A stretch of 64,000 nt of DNA from Arctopsyche grandis (lineage: Eukaryota; Arthropoda; Insecta; Trichoptera; Hydropsychidae). The notes under the pieces were generated by a model. The model made no database searches. It worked only from the letters and a program-made list of their open reading frames with translations, and was not told where the DNA came from. The first letter of the stretch is position 1. Each line of letters opens with the position of its first letter. The position numbers and the translations under genes are program-made. Positions 1 through 19,819 of the stretch are shown piece after piece. The DNA lies in the NCBI RefSeq assembly GCF_051622035.1, contig NC_135356.1, positions 14,246,079-14,310,078 of the forward strand. The letters are read 5' to 3'.

Positions 1-6020
<6,020 letters not shown>

Positions 6021-6022
6021 AT

Positions 6023-6115
6023 ACCAGCAGTATGGCTCGATGGTTTCATTTATGTTTAGCACCGAGAAGCTACCGGGCTTGATCCCGTGCTAATCTTGCT
6101 GCTAATACTGCTGGT
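6023..6115. repeat. tRNA-like hairpin element
   Basis: An 11-base inverted repeat (ACCAGCAGTAT at 6023-6033 and ATACTGCTGGT at 6105-6115) encloses a segment with an A-box-like TGGCTCGATGG at 6033-6043 and a B-box-like GGCTTGATCCC at 6076-6086, about 33 bases apart. This resembles an internal Pol III promoter, so a decayed tRNA or tRNA-derived SINE is possible. No cloverleaf could be completed by eye, and a short palindromic MITE is equally likely. Confidence 0.3.
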
Positions 6116-6603
6116 CAGACTTTTATATTTATGACTCCAAGTTGTTCGTTTCTTATCGGAATTTGCCAATTTATCTGATTTCATCGTTGAAACGGTTCCT
6201 CCATCAAATTGGCAAAAATCACCCTACCCGCTGTCACAAATATCTGAATTTGATTTATTTACAATATGTAAAAAAATATCTACACGTCTAAATCCATAGA
6301 TGGATTAATTCTATGTTGATTTCGTGTTCTTCAGCCTCTCGAAATACAGCGATTTATGTAATAAAAATGCTACAATGTTTGTAATTACTTGTCTAGGAAG
6401 GCGCATTGTGGTATACCTGTTAGGACTTCCTTTTATAAATATGTAAAATAATAAAAAAAAGATTAACGTAACGTAAAAAAGATGTCGCGACTGCTTTATA
6501 TGTATGTATTATATTATAGATCTGTCTCCGTGTCCCGGTTCATGAGCCAGTTCCCCCAGTATTCAAACAAACTTGTTAGTGGGACAAAAACAAATACATA
6601 AAT

Positions 6604-7342
6604 GTGCAAGGGTTGAAAAATCGTCATAACAAATTCTCAATTTTGAATACGAATTTTAATTTAATTTCATTCAAACTTTTCACCATATCATGGACATATA
6701 AATTTTCCCCTTGGAACACCACTGTGATGAAAGTATTTAAATGTGTCACGATGTTCAAAGTAAATGCAAAATCACACAGCCAGTCAACAGTTAATTCGGG
6801 GAAGTCGATAATATTTTTCATTTCTAAACTCGTCGAAGTATTTTTCCTATCCCATACTCGCCGAAGTATTTTTCCTGGGCTGAACTCGGATTCAATAACT
6901 TGAAGGAATGCAATGAATTGTCTGTGTTTCAAGACACTCGATCGTATTAAATTTACAAGTTCAATAATACAAAATGTACCATGTTCAACGTTTAACACAT
7001 TTTTGCACAATACTTTTTGATTTATTTCAAATTTAGAGTATATCACAATATTTTCAAATTTAGAGTTACATCCGCGTATGAAATTTAATAACCGTGCGGT
7101 ATCTTTTCGATCATTACTTTCGTCGAGAGCTATCGAGTACCATGTGATCGGTTATAATATTGATGATAATTGCTTATTAAAGTTTGTATTCTAGTTTGCC
7201 GTCTAATTTGGCGTCAAATTTGAATTCTGTCTCATTTCAGAAACGATAAACCATTTAACAAATCAACAGCATTTTTTTAGATCAGAAAAAAGTAAACTTT
7301 TTTTGAACTTTGCTCGTTTGTTTCGCAGTTTGCCCAGACCTG
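6604..7342 (-). mobile_element. hAT (Buster-type) transposon fragment
   Basis: On the - strand this starts at a terminal motif CAGGTCTGGGCAAAC (its complement ends at 7342), shared with both ends of the element at 15686-18346. An interrupted frame at 6624-7046 contains WLCDFAFTLNIVTHLN and GENLYVHDMVKSLNEIK, which resemble the hAT transposases related to GTF2IRD2/Buster proteins (L-x-F-x-x-D-I-x-x-H-L-N followed by Q-G-x-x-x-x-x-x-D). The same peptide recurs near 16421-16600. The copy is truncated at its 3' side and lacks the rest of the catalytic core, so it is a dead fragment. Confidence 0.7.
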
Positions 7343-7394
7343 CTTTAGGGAGTATTCATCAAGTACACGGAACTTTAATTCGGCTAATTTAGAC

Positions 7395-7397
<3 letters not shown>

Positions 7398-7451
<54 letters not shown>
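7398..7451. repeat. (TA)n microsatellite
   Basis: Uninterrupted TA dinucleotide run of about 54 bases. Confidence 0.97.
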
Positions 7452-7454
<3 letters not shown>

Positions 7455-7469
7455 TTTCAATAGATTTTA

Positions 7470-7741
7470 ATAGATAAAGAGAACACCTATCAAGGGGGGG
7501 GGTATCATTTTCGGTCAAATTAAAAAAATTACGTCGTATCGATAAGCAATTCGGTAACTCATACTAAGTTTCAGCTCGATAAGACTAACAGTGTTCAAAA
7601 AATCCCCAAAAATACACAGACACACACACATTTTGTCTAGATCAATGAAACGTGATCGATTCTGAGATTGAATCTGTCAAAATCTCGAGTTCAAATTTTC
7701 GCATGATCACAAAACTTCATCCATTGTTACTTCGTACATTG
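7470..7741 (-). repeat. fragment of TATCTATGTA-ended repeat family
   Basis: The complement of this stretch matches the left part of the repeat at 18506-19625: the CTCGAGATTTTGA block, the GATCACG block, a CA/TG-rich run and the GTCATTTCGA-like block occur in the same order. It is a one-ended fragment with no coding capacity seen. Confidence 0.65.
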
Positions 7742-8142
7742 AGTAACCATTAAGAGGGCTGGACACCAGCGCCTTGTCCATACAAGCGTATGAGACTTGT
7801 CCCTTCCTCAATTATGGCACTAGAGAAATTATTTTTTAATATGCTATGGATATCCACCATTGAGATGTATCTATCGTTTTATTTTTTTGATTAGTTATTT
7901 TTTATAGGAGCTAGGAGCCGCCAAACATCTATAAAATCACCTCTTTTTTACACCCACGAAAAGAGTCCAGCGTGCTTATTTAACGGTCGATTTAAAAAAA
8001 ATACACCGGTGCATAGAAAATATCTTTCTCATACCGATGATGAAATTTTTTAAAAATTGGTCTAGTTTCGGAGATGAAAATCGGAGATTACGAAACCTCG
8101 ATTTTGTCTCATTCACTCAATATATATATATATATATATATA

Positions 8143-9943
<1,801 letters not shown>

Positions 9944-10136
9944 CGCATTCAATCAATATATACATTCACACAATATATGTATATATAGAAGAAAGGAACG
10001 GCAACAAAATTAAGGTTTCGTGTGTACAGCCCTCTTAAGAGAAAAGTATGAAGAGTGGTATTCGACTTAAATAAAGATTTATGTTAAAATGCATAATGCA
10101 CAGATTACTATTCATTGAAACCCCAAGTACACAACT

Positions 10137-11222
10137 AGGGTTTCCAACCATCCCGGAATTGGAATCACTATCCCGTATCCTGGATGAATGCTAATTCGTC
10201 TTGGAAATTTTGAGGAAACTATTGCATTTATTTTTATTGAAATTGACATCGTGTACATAAATCTATTGAACGTCCTTCCAACGTACATACATACAGTCCC
10301 AGGACAGAATATTACGCCACCCCATTGAACCGCGTTCGCGCCCATTTGTAACGGTTATAAATAATTCACAATAAGATCTTTTGGGCTAGTTATTTGTAAG
10401 CTCATCCTTATTTACTACTCTATTCACCAACAAAAAATAATACAACATAATCCTTCAAAATGTCTTCAAAAATAAAAGTGAAATGAGTTTGCTCCTGAAT
10501 TACGTAAAGCATATACGAGCGTTTCTGCGAAATTTTTTTATTATTTCGTTAACAACACCGTGATTTTTTCTTTTGCTGCAGCTTTACTATATTTTTAGGG
10601 TAAGTTGGTGGTTAATTTGTAAAAAAATACTTTCACTTATGTCTTAAATTGCTTGTGAGTCTTAAATAGATATATTTTTAGATTAGTCGAAAAGTAATTA
10701 TTTTTAAAGAGAGAAATGCGAGTATTATAGCATTAATAAAAACTAGAATTTTTTATTAACATAAAATACGGCTTACGTTATACGGCTGTTTGCAAAATAA
10801 GGAAACATCTGGAACAAAGTGGCGATTTCACTTTCTTCCAGATGTTAGACAAGCAAAATGATGACAAGACATGGGCAGAGTATTTCAAAAAGCATGAAAA
10901 ATCGGTTGAGCTGATGAAAATTGTGTCTTTCATTAAGTCCATCCCTGCAGTAATGCTTACCCAGAAAGAGTATTTAGTCACATGAAGTGTGTGGACGAAG
11001 GCCAGGAATAACATGAATATCGACTTAGTAAAGGCGGAATTGCAAATAAGACCTCTTTTACTCTTATGGATATATTTTTTTGTATTCGAATAAAGGAACC
11101 AAAGTAATATTTTCCGCATGTAAAAACTATAAAATATGTTCCGAACGAATAAAAAAAATATATAAAAATTGAGTTTTGAGCTATTTGTCCCGGAATTGTC
11201 TCAGAAGAAGTTGGCTACCCTA
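10137..11222 (+). mobile_element. decayed hAT transposon with C-terminal dimerisation remnant
   Basis: Imperfect inverted ends (AGGGTTTCCAAC on the left, complement of AGGGTAGCCAAC on the right) each lie near a CCCGGAATTG block. On the + strand at about 10785-11060, interrupted frames read FFQMLDKQ, WAEYFKKHEKSVELMKIVSF, IKSIPA and, after a frameshift, an ERVFSHM-like segment followed by WTKARNNMNIDLVKAELQIR. The I-P-x-S-x-x-x-E-R-x-F-S pattern is the hAT family C-terminal dimerisation motif. The N-terminal and catalytic regions are missing and there are at least two frame breaks, so this is a relic. Confidence 0.6.
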
Positions 11223-11467
11223 TGTATATACAAATATGTGCACACAGCTGATGCGGTTCGAACAATTACTACGAAAGACTTAAGGAGCAGAGATACAGAA
11301 TCGTACGGCACGGCATGCCTAGATAGACTCCAGCTGTGAATGGTCGTGTCTTATGTAATTTAATTCGTACGATCTTATTATTTGAATATTTCTTCAAATA
11401 TGGGAATCACCGTTATCGATAATGATAATACAAGAAAAACATATCGCCGAAGAGCTACGTCTGGTCA

Positions 11468-11760
11468 GAGTTGCTATATGGATGTGAAACGTGGACTCTG
11501 AAGACCAGGTTGATCAGCCGCATCGAAGCGTTTGAGATGTGGGTCTACATACATGCGTATGCTGAAGATCCCATGGATCAAAAAAGTCTCAAATGAAACT
11601 GTCCTCAGAATGATAAGGAGAGACAAGGAACTTATATATGTCATCAAGTGGAGAAATATGGAGTACCGACACATGATACGGGATCCAAAATACGAATTTC
11701 TCCGTTTGATAACCATGGGAAAAATAGAATGTAGGAAACATGCGCATGCGGACCGATATG
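11468..11760 (+). mobile_element. RTE-like non-LTR retrotransposon fragment
   Basis: Conceptual reading across one frame change gives LLYGCETWTL, then RMLKIPWIKKVSNETVLRMI and a tract with MEYRHMIRD. This is the region after the reverse-transcriptase core in RTE-type and related endonuclease-encoding LINEs (Y-G-x-E-x-W-T, then RMLxIPW). Everything upstream of that motif is absent, as expected for 5'-truncated integration or decay. A related but diverged protein region occurs in the longer element at 12795-15407. Confidence 0.7.
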
Positions 11761-11824
11761 AGCGCCGAAGAGCTATTTCGGATGCGGAATTAATCTTAGA
11801 AGGCAGAATGCATTTTTAGTGTAA

Positions 11825-12230
11825 TTGAAGTCATCATCAACTGTTTGATGAAGACCTCTCCAACACGCTTCCATTCTTATTCACACAGAATTGCATTCAT
11901 CCACTGAAACTGCATTTTCCTTATTTCATCCGTCGACTCATTTGTGGCCCGGCCCTCTCTTACATCCTGTTTCACTCTCTTGGGTACCGTTTGAGCACTT
12001 CTTTTGTCCATTCTTCAAAATCCTTCAATTCACTCGCTCCATTATGATAGCTATTCTAGCCACGTATCTCAGTGAGGGACTCTCATCTCTGTATTCCTCT
12101 CATGCTATGTACATATATCCTAGTTATACCGACAACACTTCCATACCAAGCTTTACACTTTCGGACATTGAACATTTGATATTAAACGTGTAACTTTCTC
12201 ATTACTACATACATCATTACCGACAAAGTT
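11825..12230 (-). mobile_element. 3' end fragment of RTE-type element
   Basis: The complement of this stretch aligns with the last 400 bases or so of the RTE element ending near 15420, including the segment encoding the G-G-R-P-x-x-R-W region and the TGATGA-type tail, here seen as TCATCATCA near 11830. It is inverted relative to the long copy and carries many substitutions, so it is an older insertion. Confidence 0.65.
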
Positions 12231-12379
12231 CACTAATGGAAAGGCAATTTAAAAAAAAAATTATCGAATGTGTGACATCTATGAAAAAATATTATCATAA
12301 ATAACATAGCTAGCTTATGTATTATAAACTTTTTCTAAATATCTATGACATTTTATAGAGACATCTATATAAAATATTA

Positions 12380-12673
12380 TAAATATTTGTGATTTAAAAA
12401 AAAATACGCGCATAGTTGCACAGAAAATATCTTTCTCATACAGATTATTTTTGTTTTTTTTTTTAAATTGGTCCAGTTTTGGAGGAGAAAATACGTATTA
12501 TCTAGTCGAAGCGAAACTGTCGCATTTACTCAATATATGTATACATATATTGATATATATATTGTCGCATTCACTCAATATATACATTAACTCAATATAT
12601 ACATTAACTCAATATACATATATATCGAAGAAAGGAACGGCAACAAAATTACGGTTTCGGGTGTACAGCCCTC
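12380..12673. mobile_element. second copy of TTAA-flanked MITE (partial)
   Basis: The sequence around 12400-12540 matches that at 8000-8120, and the right end around 12625-12673 (GAAGAAAGGAACGGCAACAA to GTGTACAGCCCTC then TTAA) matches 9987-10034. Here the internal (TA)-rich core is short and holds no hAT insertion, so it serves as an uninterrupted comparison for the copy at 7754-10034. The left end was not found. Confidence 0.55.
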
Positions 12674-12794
12674 TTAAGAGTCATTCAGAGAGGTACGTGG
12701 TACTGTTTTTTTTTAATATATAATTTAACGCTAAAACACTAGCATTCCTGATCTATGCTATAGCACCCAAGCCAAAAATCATACCTGGAGTGTT

Positions 12795-15420
12795 TTGGTG
12801 AAATTTTATGTTGACATAGAAAGAAATATTATAGAAATAAGCGACATATCGGAACGTATATGCTATATAGTATTAAGAATCTCGAGCAGGTACACTTGTC
12901 AAATCTTCCAAGTGTACGCCCCCACATCTAGCCACCCAGACGAGGAAATAGAAGACTTCTACGAAAAAATACAGGACGCATACGATAATAGCCGTCACCA
13001 CTTTAAAATAATCATGGGCGACTTTAACGCAAAAATAGGACAAAAGGCAAATACAGAAAGAGCAGTAGGCAATTTTGGTACCGGCCAAAGAAACGACAGA
13101 GGCGATCGCCTCATAGAATTCGCAGAACACAACAGGCTCTTTATCACTAATTCATTTTTCAGGAAAAACACCAACAATAAGTGGACTTGGGAGAGTCCTA
13201 AAGGAGACAGAAACGAGATCGATTTCATCCTAACAAATGCCCTGCACTCCGTTAAAGACGTTAGTGTTTTAAGTAAAGTAGATATAGGTAGCGAAAACAG
13301 ATTAGTCCGTGCCAAGATGGCCATTAATATAAATTGCGAACGAAGGAAATTAATAAAAGGATGCAGTAACTCTCCAGATTTCGCTCAACTAAGGTCTAGG
13401 AAAAAGGAATTCGAACTCGAACTTGGAAATCGATACCGGAAATTAAACCCAGAAGCAGACATCGAGGAATTGAACACTGTAATTAGTTCGGTTCTAACCT
13501 CAACAGGTAAGAAATTAGGTGGATTCAGGAAACAGATTAAATTAAGCAAAATTTCAGCGGAAACAAAAAACCTAATTAAGCATAAAAGGAATTTAGATAG
13601 GGATAATAATAAGCAAGAATACAATCTAGTAAATAAGGAAATTAAAAAGAGAATAGTCAGGGATGTCAGGGATTTTAACAGCAAGCTAATAGAAAATACC
13701 ATTAAGAATAACCGTAGCCTGAAAAAGTGCAAACAGGATCTTTTCTTAGGCAAAAACCAAATGATCGCAATCAGATCAGAGAGCGGAGTAATAATTAGGA
13801 ATAGAGAAGAAATCATAGACAGAGTTTACACGTTCTATGCAAAACTATACGAGAACGACAACGGCCAATTCCCCGCTCTGGAATCGACACACGGCCAAAG
13901 GGTTCCTGCAGTATTGCCTAGCGAAGTAGAGGCCGCGCTAAAAACTGCAAAGAACGGTAAAACCCCAGGGGAAGATAATATTCCCATTGACTTACTAAAA
14001 TGTGGCGGCCCCCCCCTAATTAATATCTTAGCTAGGCTTTTCAGCAAATGCATCCAGAACCAAGCTATACCAGAAGGATGGAATAACGCAACTATCATTT
14101 TAATACACAAAAAAGGCGACAAAAGCGATATCAAGAACTACCGACCCATTAGTCTACTTTCAGCGGTCTACAAGCTCTTCACGAAGGTTATTACAGAAAG
14201 GCTGAAAAATATCCTCGACGAGAACCAACCTATAGAGCAGGCAGGGTTTAGGGCAAATTTCAGCACAATGGACCACCTCCAAGTAGTTGGCGAACTAATC
14301 GAGCGCGCCAACGAATATCAACGGCCATTGTGCCTAGGTTTCGTCGATTATGAGAAAGCCTTCGATACAGTTAGTCATAATGCAGTACTTAACGCTCTAA
14401 AAACACAGGGAGTGCCGGAACCCTATGTGGGACTGTTAGCTGCAATATATAAGAATGCCACAGCTTCGGTTAAAATTTTTTCAGGTACAGATAGATTTAG
14501 CATAGGAAAAGGAGTAAGACAAGGAGATACAATCTCGCCCAAGTTATTCAATGCGGTGCTTGAGGGAGTTTTCAGGAAATTGGATTGGGATACAGCCGGA
14601 GTAAGCATCAATGGTCGCTTTTTGAGTCACCTTCGGTTCGCAGACGATATAGTTTTAGTAGCTCGTGATTCAGCTGACCTACTTATCAGACTAACACAGC
14701 TGGACAGGGAAAGTAGAAAAGTAGGATTAAAAATTAACGTAGATAAGACTAAACTAATGTTCAATAGTTATTGCATGCCTGATAGCATCCCCTTAGATGA
14801 TAAACCAGTAGAAGTAGTAAATAATTATTTATATTTAGGTCAAATAATTGACATGTCTGGTAGTAAAAATGAAGAGATAAAGAGACGTATGAAATTAGGG
14901 TGGAGTGCATTTGGACGGATGAATGCTGTTTTTAAATCAAAAATGCCACTCTGCCTGAAGAAAAGGATCTTTGATCAATGCGTTTTGCCAGTGATGACGT
15001 ATGGATGTGAAACTTGGACACTGAACGCCAAGATGCAAAATAAAATCCAATGCACTCAAAGAAGTATGGAACGCTGTATGCTTGGCATAACGAGGAAAGA
15101 CAGGAAGCGGAACACGTGGGTGAGAAATATGACAAGGGTAGTGGACATAGTGGATAGAGTGAAGAGATTGAAATGGCAATGGGCGGGTCACGTAGCTAGG
15201 AGGATGGACGAAAGGTGGACAAAAGAAGTGCTTGAATGGTACCCGAGAGAAGGCAAAAGAGTAAAAGGAAGACCGCAAGGAAGATGGGTGAACGAAATTA
15301 GGAAAATGTGCGGAATGAGATGGATGAGTGTTGCGCAAAACAGAGACGAGTGGAAGCGTGTTGGAGAGGCCTTCATCCAGCAGTGGATGGCGAATGGCTG
15401 TAAATGATGATGATGATGAT
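12795..15420 (+). mobile_element. RTE-clade non-LTR retrotransposon (5'-truncated)
   Basis: One open frame (12795-15407, 870 codons) encodes an apurinic-like endonuclease followed by reverse transcriptase. These proteins nick target DNA and copy their RNA into it. Visible: IQVYAPT-like QVYAPTSSHP, the endonuclease motif GDFNAKIG (about residue 75), NEIDFIL, RT fingers with NYRPISLLSA, GFVDYEKAFD, RQGDTISPKLF and the catalytic FADD at residues 615-618, then YGCETWTL and a C-terminal GRPQGRW segment. The first part of the endonuclease is missing, and the usual SDH near residue 165 reads SEN, so endonuclease activity is doubtful. The tail is (TGA)n at 15402-15420, the simple-repeat 3' end typical of RTE elements. 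The start codon given is only the first ATG of a truncated frame. Confidence 0.88.
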
Positions 15421-15685
15421 AGGTTTGACAGTGATCGATAAAGGTATTTGAAGAATTGTAGGAGAAATTTTTCGAAATAATAGGATCGTTCGAATTAACA
15501 ATAATCTGAAGAAACACCCTACCCAGCTGGATACGATTCAGTGTACCTTTAGGTGTTTTGTAATATCGACAGATAAGCTAAATACTAAAATTAACTAGTT
15601 TGTTCATATGTACGTATGCCCATACATATATTTGTTCCAAAAATATATACATACAAAAAATTTAATAAAAGGAATTCATATAAAG

Positions 15686-18346
15686 CAGGCCTGGGCAAAC
15701 CGCGGCCCGCTGAGTATTTTGCGGCCCGCGAACTTATGTATATAATTTAAAAAAGTTTATATAATTTTTTTTTTGATTTGTTAAATGTTTTATCGTTTCT
15801 GACGTAAGATACAATTCGAATTTGGGTCAAACTAGACTACAAACTTTTATGAGCAATTATCATCAATATTAGAATCGATCGCATGTTACTCGAAAGCTCT
15901 CGACGAAAGTAATGATCGAAAAGAAACCGCACGGTTATTAATTTTCATACTTTAACATGACATGTACATAACTTTAAATTTGAAATTATTAAAGAGCTTT
16001 TGTCATTGGAATCACTTAAAGATCAAACAACAGGAGCTGATATTTTTGAAAAAATTGTTAATTGCTTAAAAAATAACAACTGACAGGAACACCAAGTTTG
16101 ACGGGTAAAAATATTGGGCCATTAAAGAAAATCCAGGATAAATTTGCGAAAATTGTCCTGATTACAATTTAATTATAATTCATTGTATTATACATCAACA
16201 AGTATTGTGCAAAAATGTGTTAAAAGTTGAACATGTGACATCTTGTATTAATACGTATAAATTATTATAAATTATACGCATTGTAAATTTAATACGATCA
16301 AGTGTCTTGAAACACAGACAATTCATTGCATTCCTTCAAGTTATTGAATCTGAGTTCAGCCTAGGAAAAATACTTCGGCGAGTATGAGATACAAAAGAAG
16401 AAATCGTTCTATTTTTAGAAATGAAAAATATTATCGACTTCCCCGAATTAACTGTTAATGACTGGCTGTGTGATTTTGCATTTACTTTGAACATCGTGAC
16501 ACATTTAAATACTTTCATCACAGTGTTCCAAGGGGAAAATTTATATGTCCATGATATGGTGAAAAGTTTGAATGAAATTAAATTAAAAGTACGACTGTTT
16601 CTTAACCATTTATTTATTAAACGGGTAGACCACTTTTCAACCATGAAATTGCTGAAGATACCATAAAATAAATTTGAAGAATATGTTGAAATTATCAACG
16701 ATTTAACACTATCAATGCTGAGCTAGAATCCGTGCTATGCTGATATTTTATAAAATAGCTCTGTCTCACAAATGTTTTGACAGTATGGAGGTCTAGACAT
16801 TTCTTGGAAGGCGCTTCTACCTGAATCTTGCATAAAGCACGCTATACAGTACCTATATTTATTCATTATTTTCGCTAGTATCATCTTCTTCATTATTATT
16901 AAAATGCAAAGCCCTCTGAATCAAAAAAAAATCTATCACGAGACATAAATTGGGATAATGTGGTGAGATTGAATAAATAATGTTTTTTCGAATCAATCGT
17001 ATGGTCCCCATGTGCAGCAAAAGTCCTAGCCAAATTTTAAATTCGTCGACTGTTATATCTTTCCAGCGTGCTATACGGCTATGATCTCACAATTCGATCT
17101 AGTTAATATTTCTACTGCAATAAATTGCTTTGTTCAATCGCGAGATTATAAAATTCCTGATCTAATAATAAATTTAAAAAAATCTATGGGTTCGTTTCCC
17201 TGAATAGCAACTTTAATCCCTGGCCTCCCCGTAAAAGGAATCTCCTGACGCTGTATAGCTGTATTCGACCATGTTCTTGTAGATACGTAAGTCAAGTAGA
17301 TACGTAATACATCAAGTAGATACGTAAGTCAAGTCGTGAAGTCTCGAACGACAGTTGAGCTAAGGCTGAATGTACTTTTCATATGATATCCCGTAAAAAA
17401 GGAACTTGTGGTTTTTCCCTTATTTAGTTCCCTTAAAAGATAGCGTAAAAGTCCACAATTGCTAAAAGGTATTACATGATGTTTTCCAGGAATCGACTCA
17501 CCACTATCGTGTAAGCAGGTAAATCGAAAAAAATTGGCATTTTTACATATAAAGTGATAGCATCATATTTGGATCACCCATTAGAAATTTTAGTATATTC
17601 ACTTACATTTACTAAGCTTTTTGTATAAAAATATAATCACCAAAACGTCTATATCGTTAGAACCCAACGGGTTAAGTGGTGAGTTTCCATGGAGATTTGG
17701 CGACTTCCGAAAAATTGAGATAGGCTTGGCAATTACGAGATAAATTGCAATATATATTGATAGCGTATCGACGGAGATATAAATTAAGATTATATATTTA
17801 CAGTGGGATGCTGATTTAAGGGAATTTCACCGTCATGAAGAAATTTGAAAAATTCGACAAACTTAGAGATTTTGCTCAAAAAATGGTGGTGGTTTTTTGA
17901 TCAAACTACATATGTATTTAAACAAACATTTTCAATTATGAATATCAATAATGAGCAATATGGCAAAGTATGAAAACGATCGGATAAGAGATAAGAGATA
18001 TAAAAAATGACCACTTACACGAAAACCATGTGAAATGTATAAGAGGTTAGTAAAAATTTTTTACAATCCAGCATCACAGATGAAAATTTACAAGCATTTT
18101 TAAGAATTTCAACTACAAAATTTTCTCCTGAAATTAAAAAACTGTTAAGATGTAAAACAGTTTCATTCGTCAAATTAAATTATTTTTACTTTATCTATGT
18201 TTTTGTATGAAATGTAAAAAAAGTATGTTTTAATTCCTTTCACGATAATGAATAATGTATATCTAAAAATCGTATTTTACTTGCGGCCTGCCGCTCATTT
18301 TTAATTTCTAATGTGGCCCTTTATCCAAAAAGTTTGCCCAGACCTG
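15686..18346 (+). mobile_element. hAT (Buster-type) transposon, degenerate
   Basis: The ends are CAGGCCTGGGCAAAC on the left and the complement of CAGGTCTGGGCAAAC on the right. The flanks ATATAAAG and ATATACAG agree at 7 of 8 bases, as expected for a hAT target duplication. GCGGCCCGC-rich subterminal sequence lies next to each end. Transposase remnants on the + strand at about 16421-16666 read DWLCDFAFTLNIVTHLN and GENLYVHDMVKSLNEIK, similar to GTF2IRD2/Buster-like hAT proteins. Frame breaks are frequent and no complete protein can be read. The fragment at 6604-7342 is the same family in opposite orientation. Confidence 0.8.
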
Positions 18347-18505
18347 ATATACAGTATACTATCGATTATACGGGGTGTGGAACATCAATTCCATATTCGT
18401 CGGCGAGCTTTCGAGCTTTGGATTTCCCATTTTTGAATCTATCAATTAACATTCGTTTTTGTTTTATAGTATACGTGTATTGTTACGTGTAGCTTCGGCA
18501 TTTTT

Positions 18506-19625
18506 ACATTATCTATGTACATAGTAACAATAGATGAAGTTTTGTGATCATGCGAAAATTAGAACTCGAGATTTTGACTGATTCGAACTCAGAATCGATT
18601 ACTGATCACGTTTTTATGATCTAGAAAAAATGTGTGTGTATCTGTGTGTGTATGTCTGTGTGTCTGTGTGTGTGTGTCTGTGTATTCTGGGGATTTTTTG
18701 AACACCGTTAGTCATTTCGAACTGAAACTTAGTATCGGTTACTGAAATTCTTATCGACACGACGTAAATTTTTTTCAAATTTTTAAGTTGACTGGAAATG
18801 GTACCTCCCCTTATAGGTGTCCTCTTTTTTTTAAGATTTTGAATTCAATTATCTCCCAAACTACTAACTGAATCGGACTGAATTTTTTTTTACATATACT
18901 AGAAATAATAATTATTATAATTTTATATTTTTATCTGAACCGGAAGTAGTACTTTTACTCTAGAGAATCGAGGTTTTTTATGTTTTTCTCACAAACCTTT
19001 TGGTTTATTGAACTGAAATTTCATATCATCCGTCGACCGGAAGTGGCAGTTTACTCTTGTTCGATTTTTCTTCCACTATTATTTTCGACCCCTTTAACAT
19101 ATGTAATCTTTACGAAAAAATTCAAGTATAATTCTTGTATTAATGTGATGAAAATAAAAAAAAATCACTAAATTTAATAAACCAGAAGTGGGATTTTATC
19201 CTCTTAGAAAGGTCAAAAATGTTGTCGCCTGTTCACACCCCTGAACGTATCAAGCTGAAAATTTATATTTGTATTATTTATGTACTAACTTAGAGCTGAT
19301 AAGGTTTTGGTCAGAATTCGTAAACCGGAAGTAGTATTTTTTTTTAAAACAATATTTCATTATTTTTTTTTGACCTTTTAAATTATTTTTATTTTCTTGA
19401 TATTTAATGAGTATAATACTGATAGTGATTTTAAGTAATAAAAAAAATTTGAACAAAATCTGACAACCGGTAGAACTTTTGTCTTGTGCAAGTTTCCATA
19501 CATTTGCGCTCAATTTGTATCGAAAATGCTGTCATAGTTATTAGTATTTCACAATTTGTCTGTATGGTTCTATATCGAATTTTGTTTTGTAACCTTCTTA
19601 TATTCCTCAAATACATAGATAAAGT
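18506..19625. repeat. interspersed repeat with inverted TATCTATGTA ends (copy 1)
   Basis: The left end reads ACATTATCTATGTA and the right end TACATAGATAAAGT, an imperfect inverted pair. The internal sequence has recurring ACTGAA, CCGGAAGTAG and GATCTAGAAAA blocks and a TGTGTG tract. The same order of blocks occurs at 33710-34713 and 58287-59290, with fragments at 7470-7741, 37537-37935, 41456-41860 and 62766-63164. No transposase is readable. It is therefore an unclassified non-autonomous family, plausibly a DNA transposon. Confidence 0.65.
18628..18690. repeat. (TG)n-rich microsatellite
   Basis: A run of TGTG with TC interruptions inside the interspersed repeat; other copies of the family have a much shorter version. 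Confidence 0.8.
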
Positions 19626-19819
19626 CATGGTTTGGTCACACCAAATCTCCACATCAAATCTCGCCGAAGAATATAAAGTTGTTGTTCTAATTGTTTATCA
19701 AAAGATATATATATATAAAACAAAAAAAAATTGGAGGTAATCACAATAGATTATGATACATTGTTTAATCTAAAACGAGCAGGAGTACCAATCAGTGGTA
19801 AAATGTGCATGGAAAAGTA

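Noticed and set aside
10778-11119. 113-codon - strand frame
   Set aside because: The + strand of the same segment reads a hAT C-terminal dimerisation region, so the - strand frame is its shadow.
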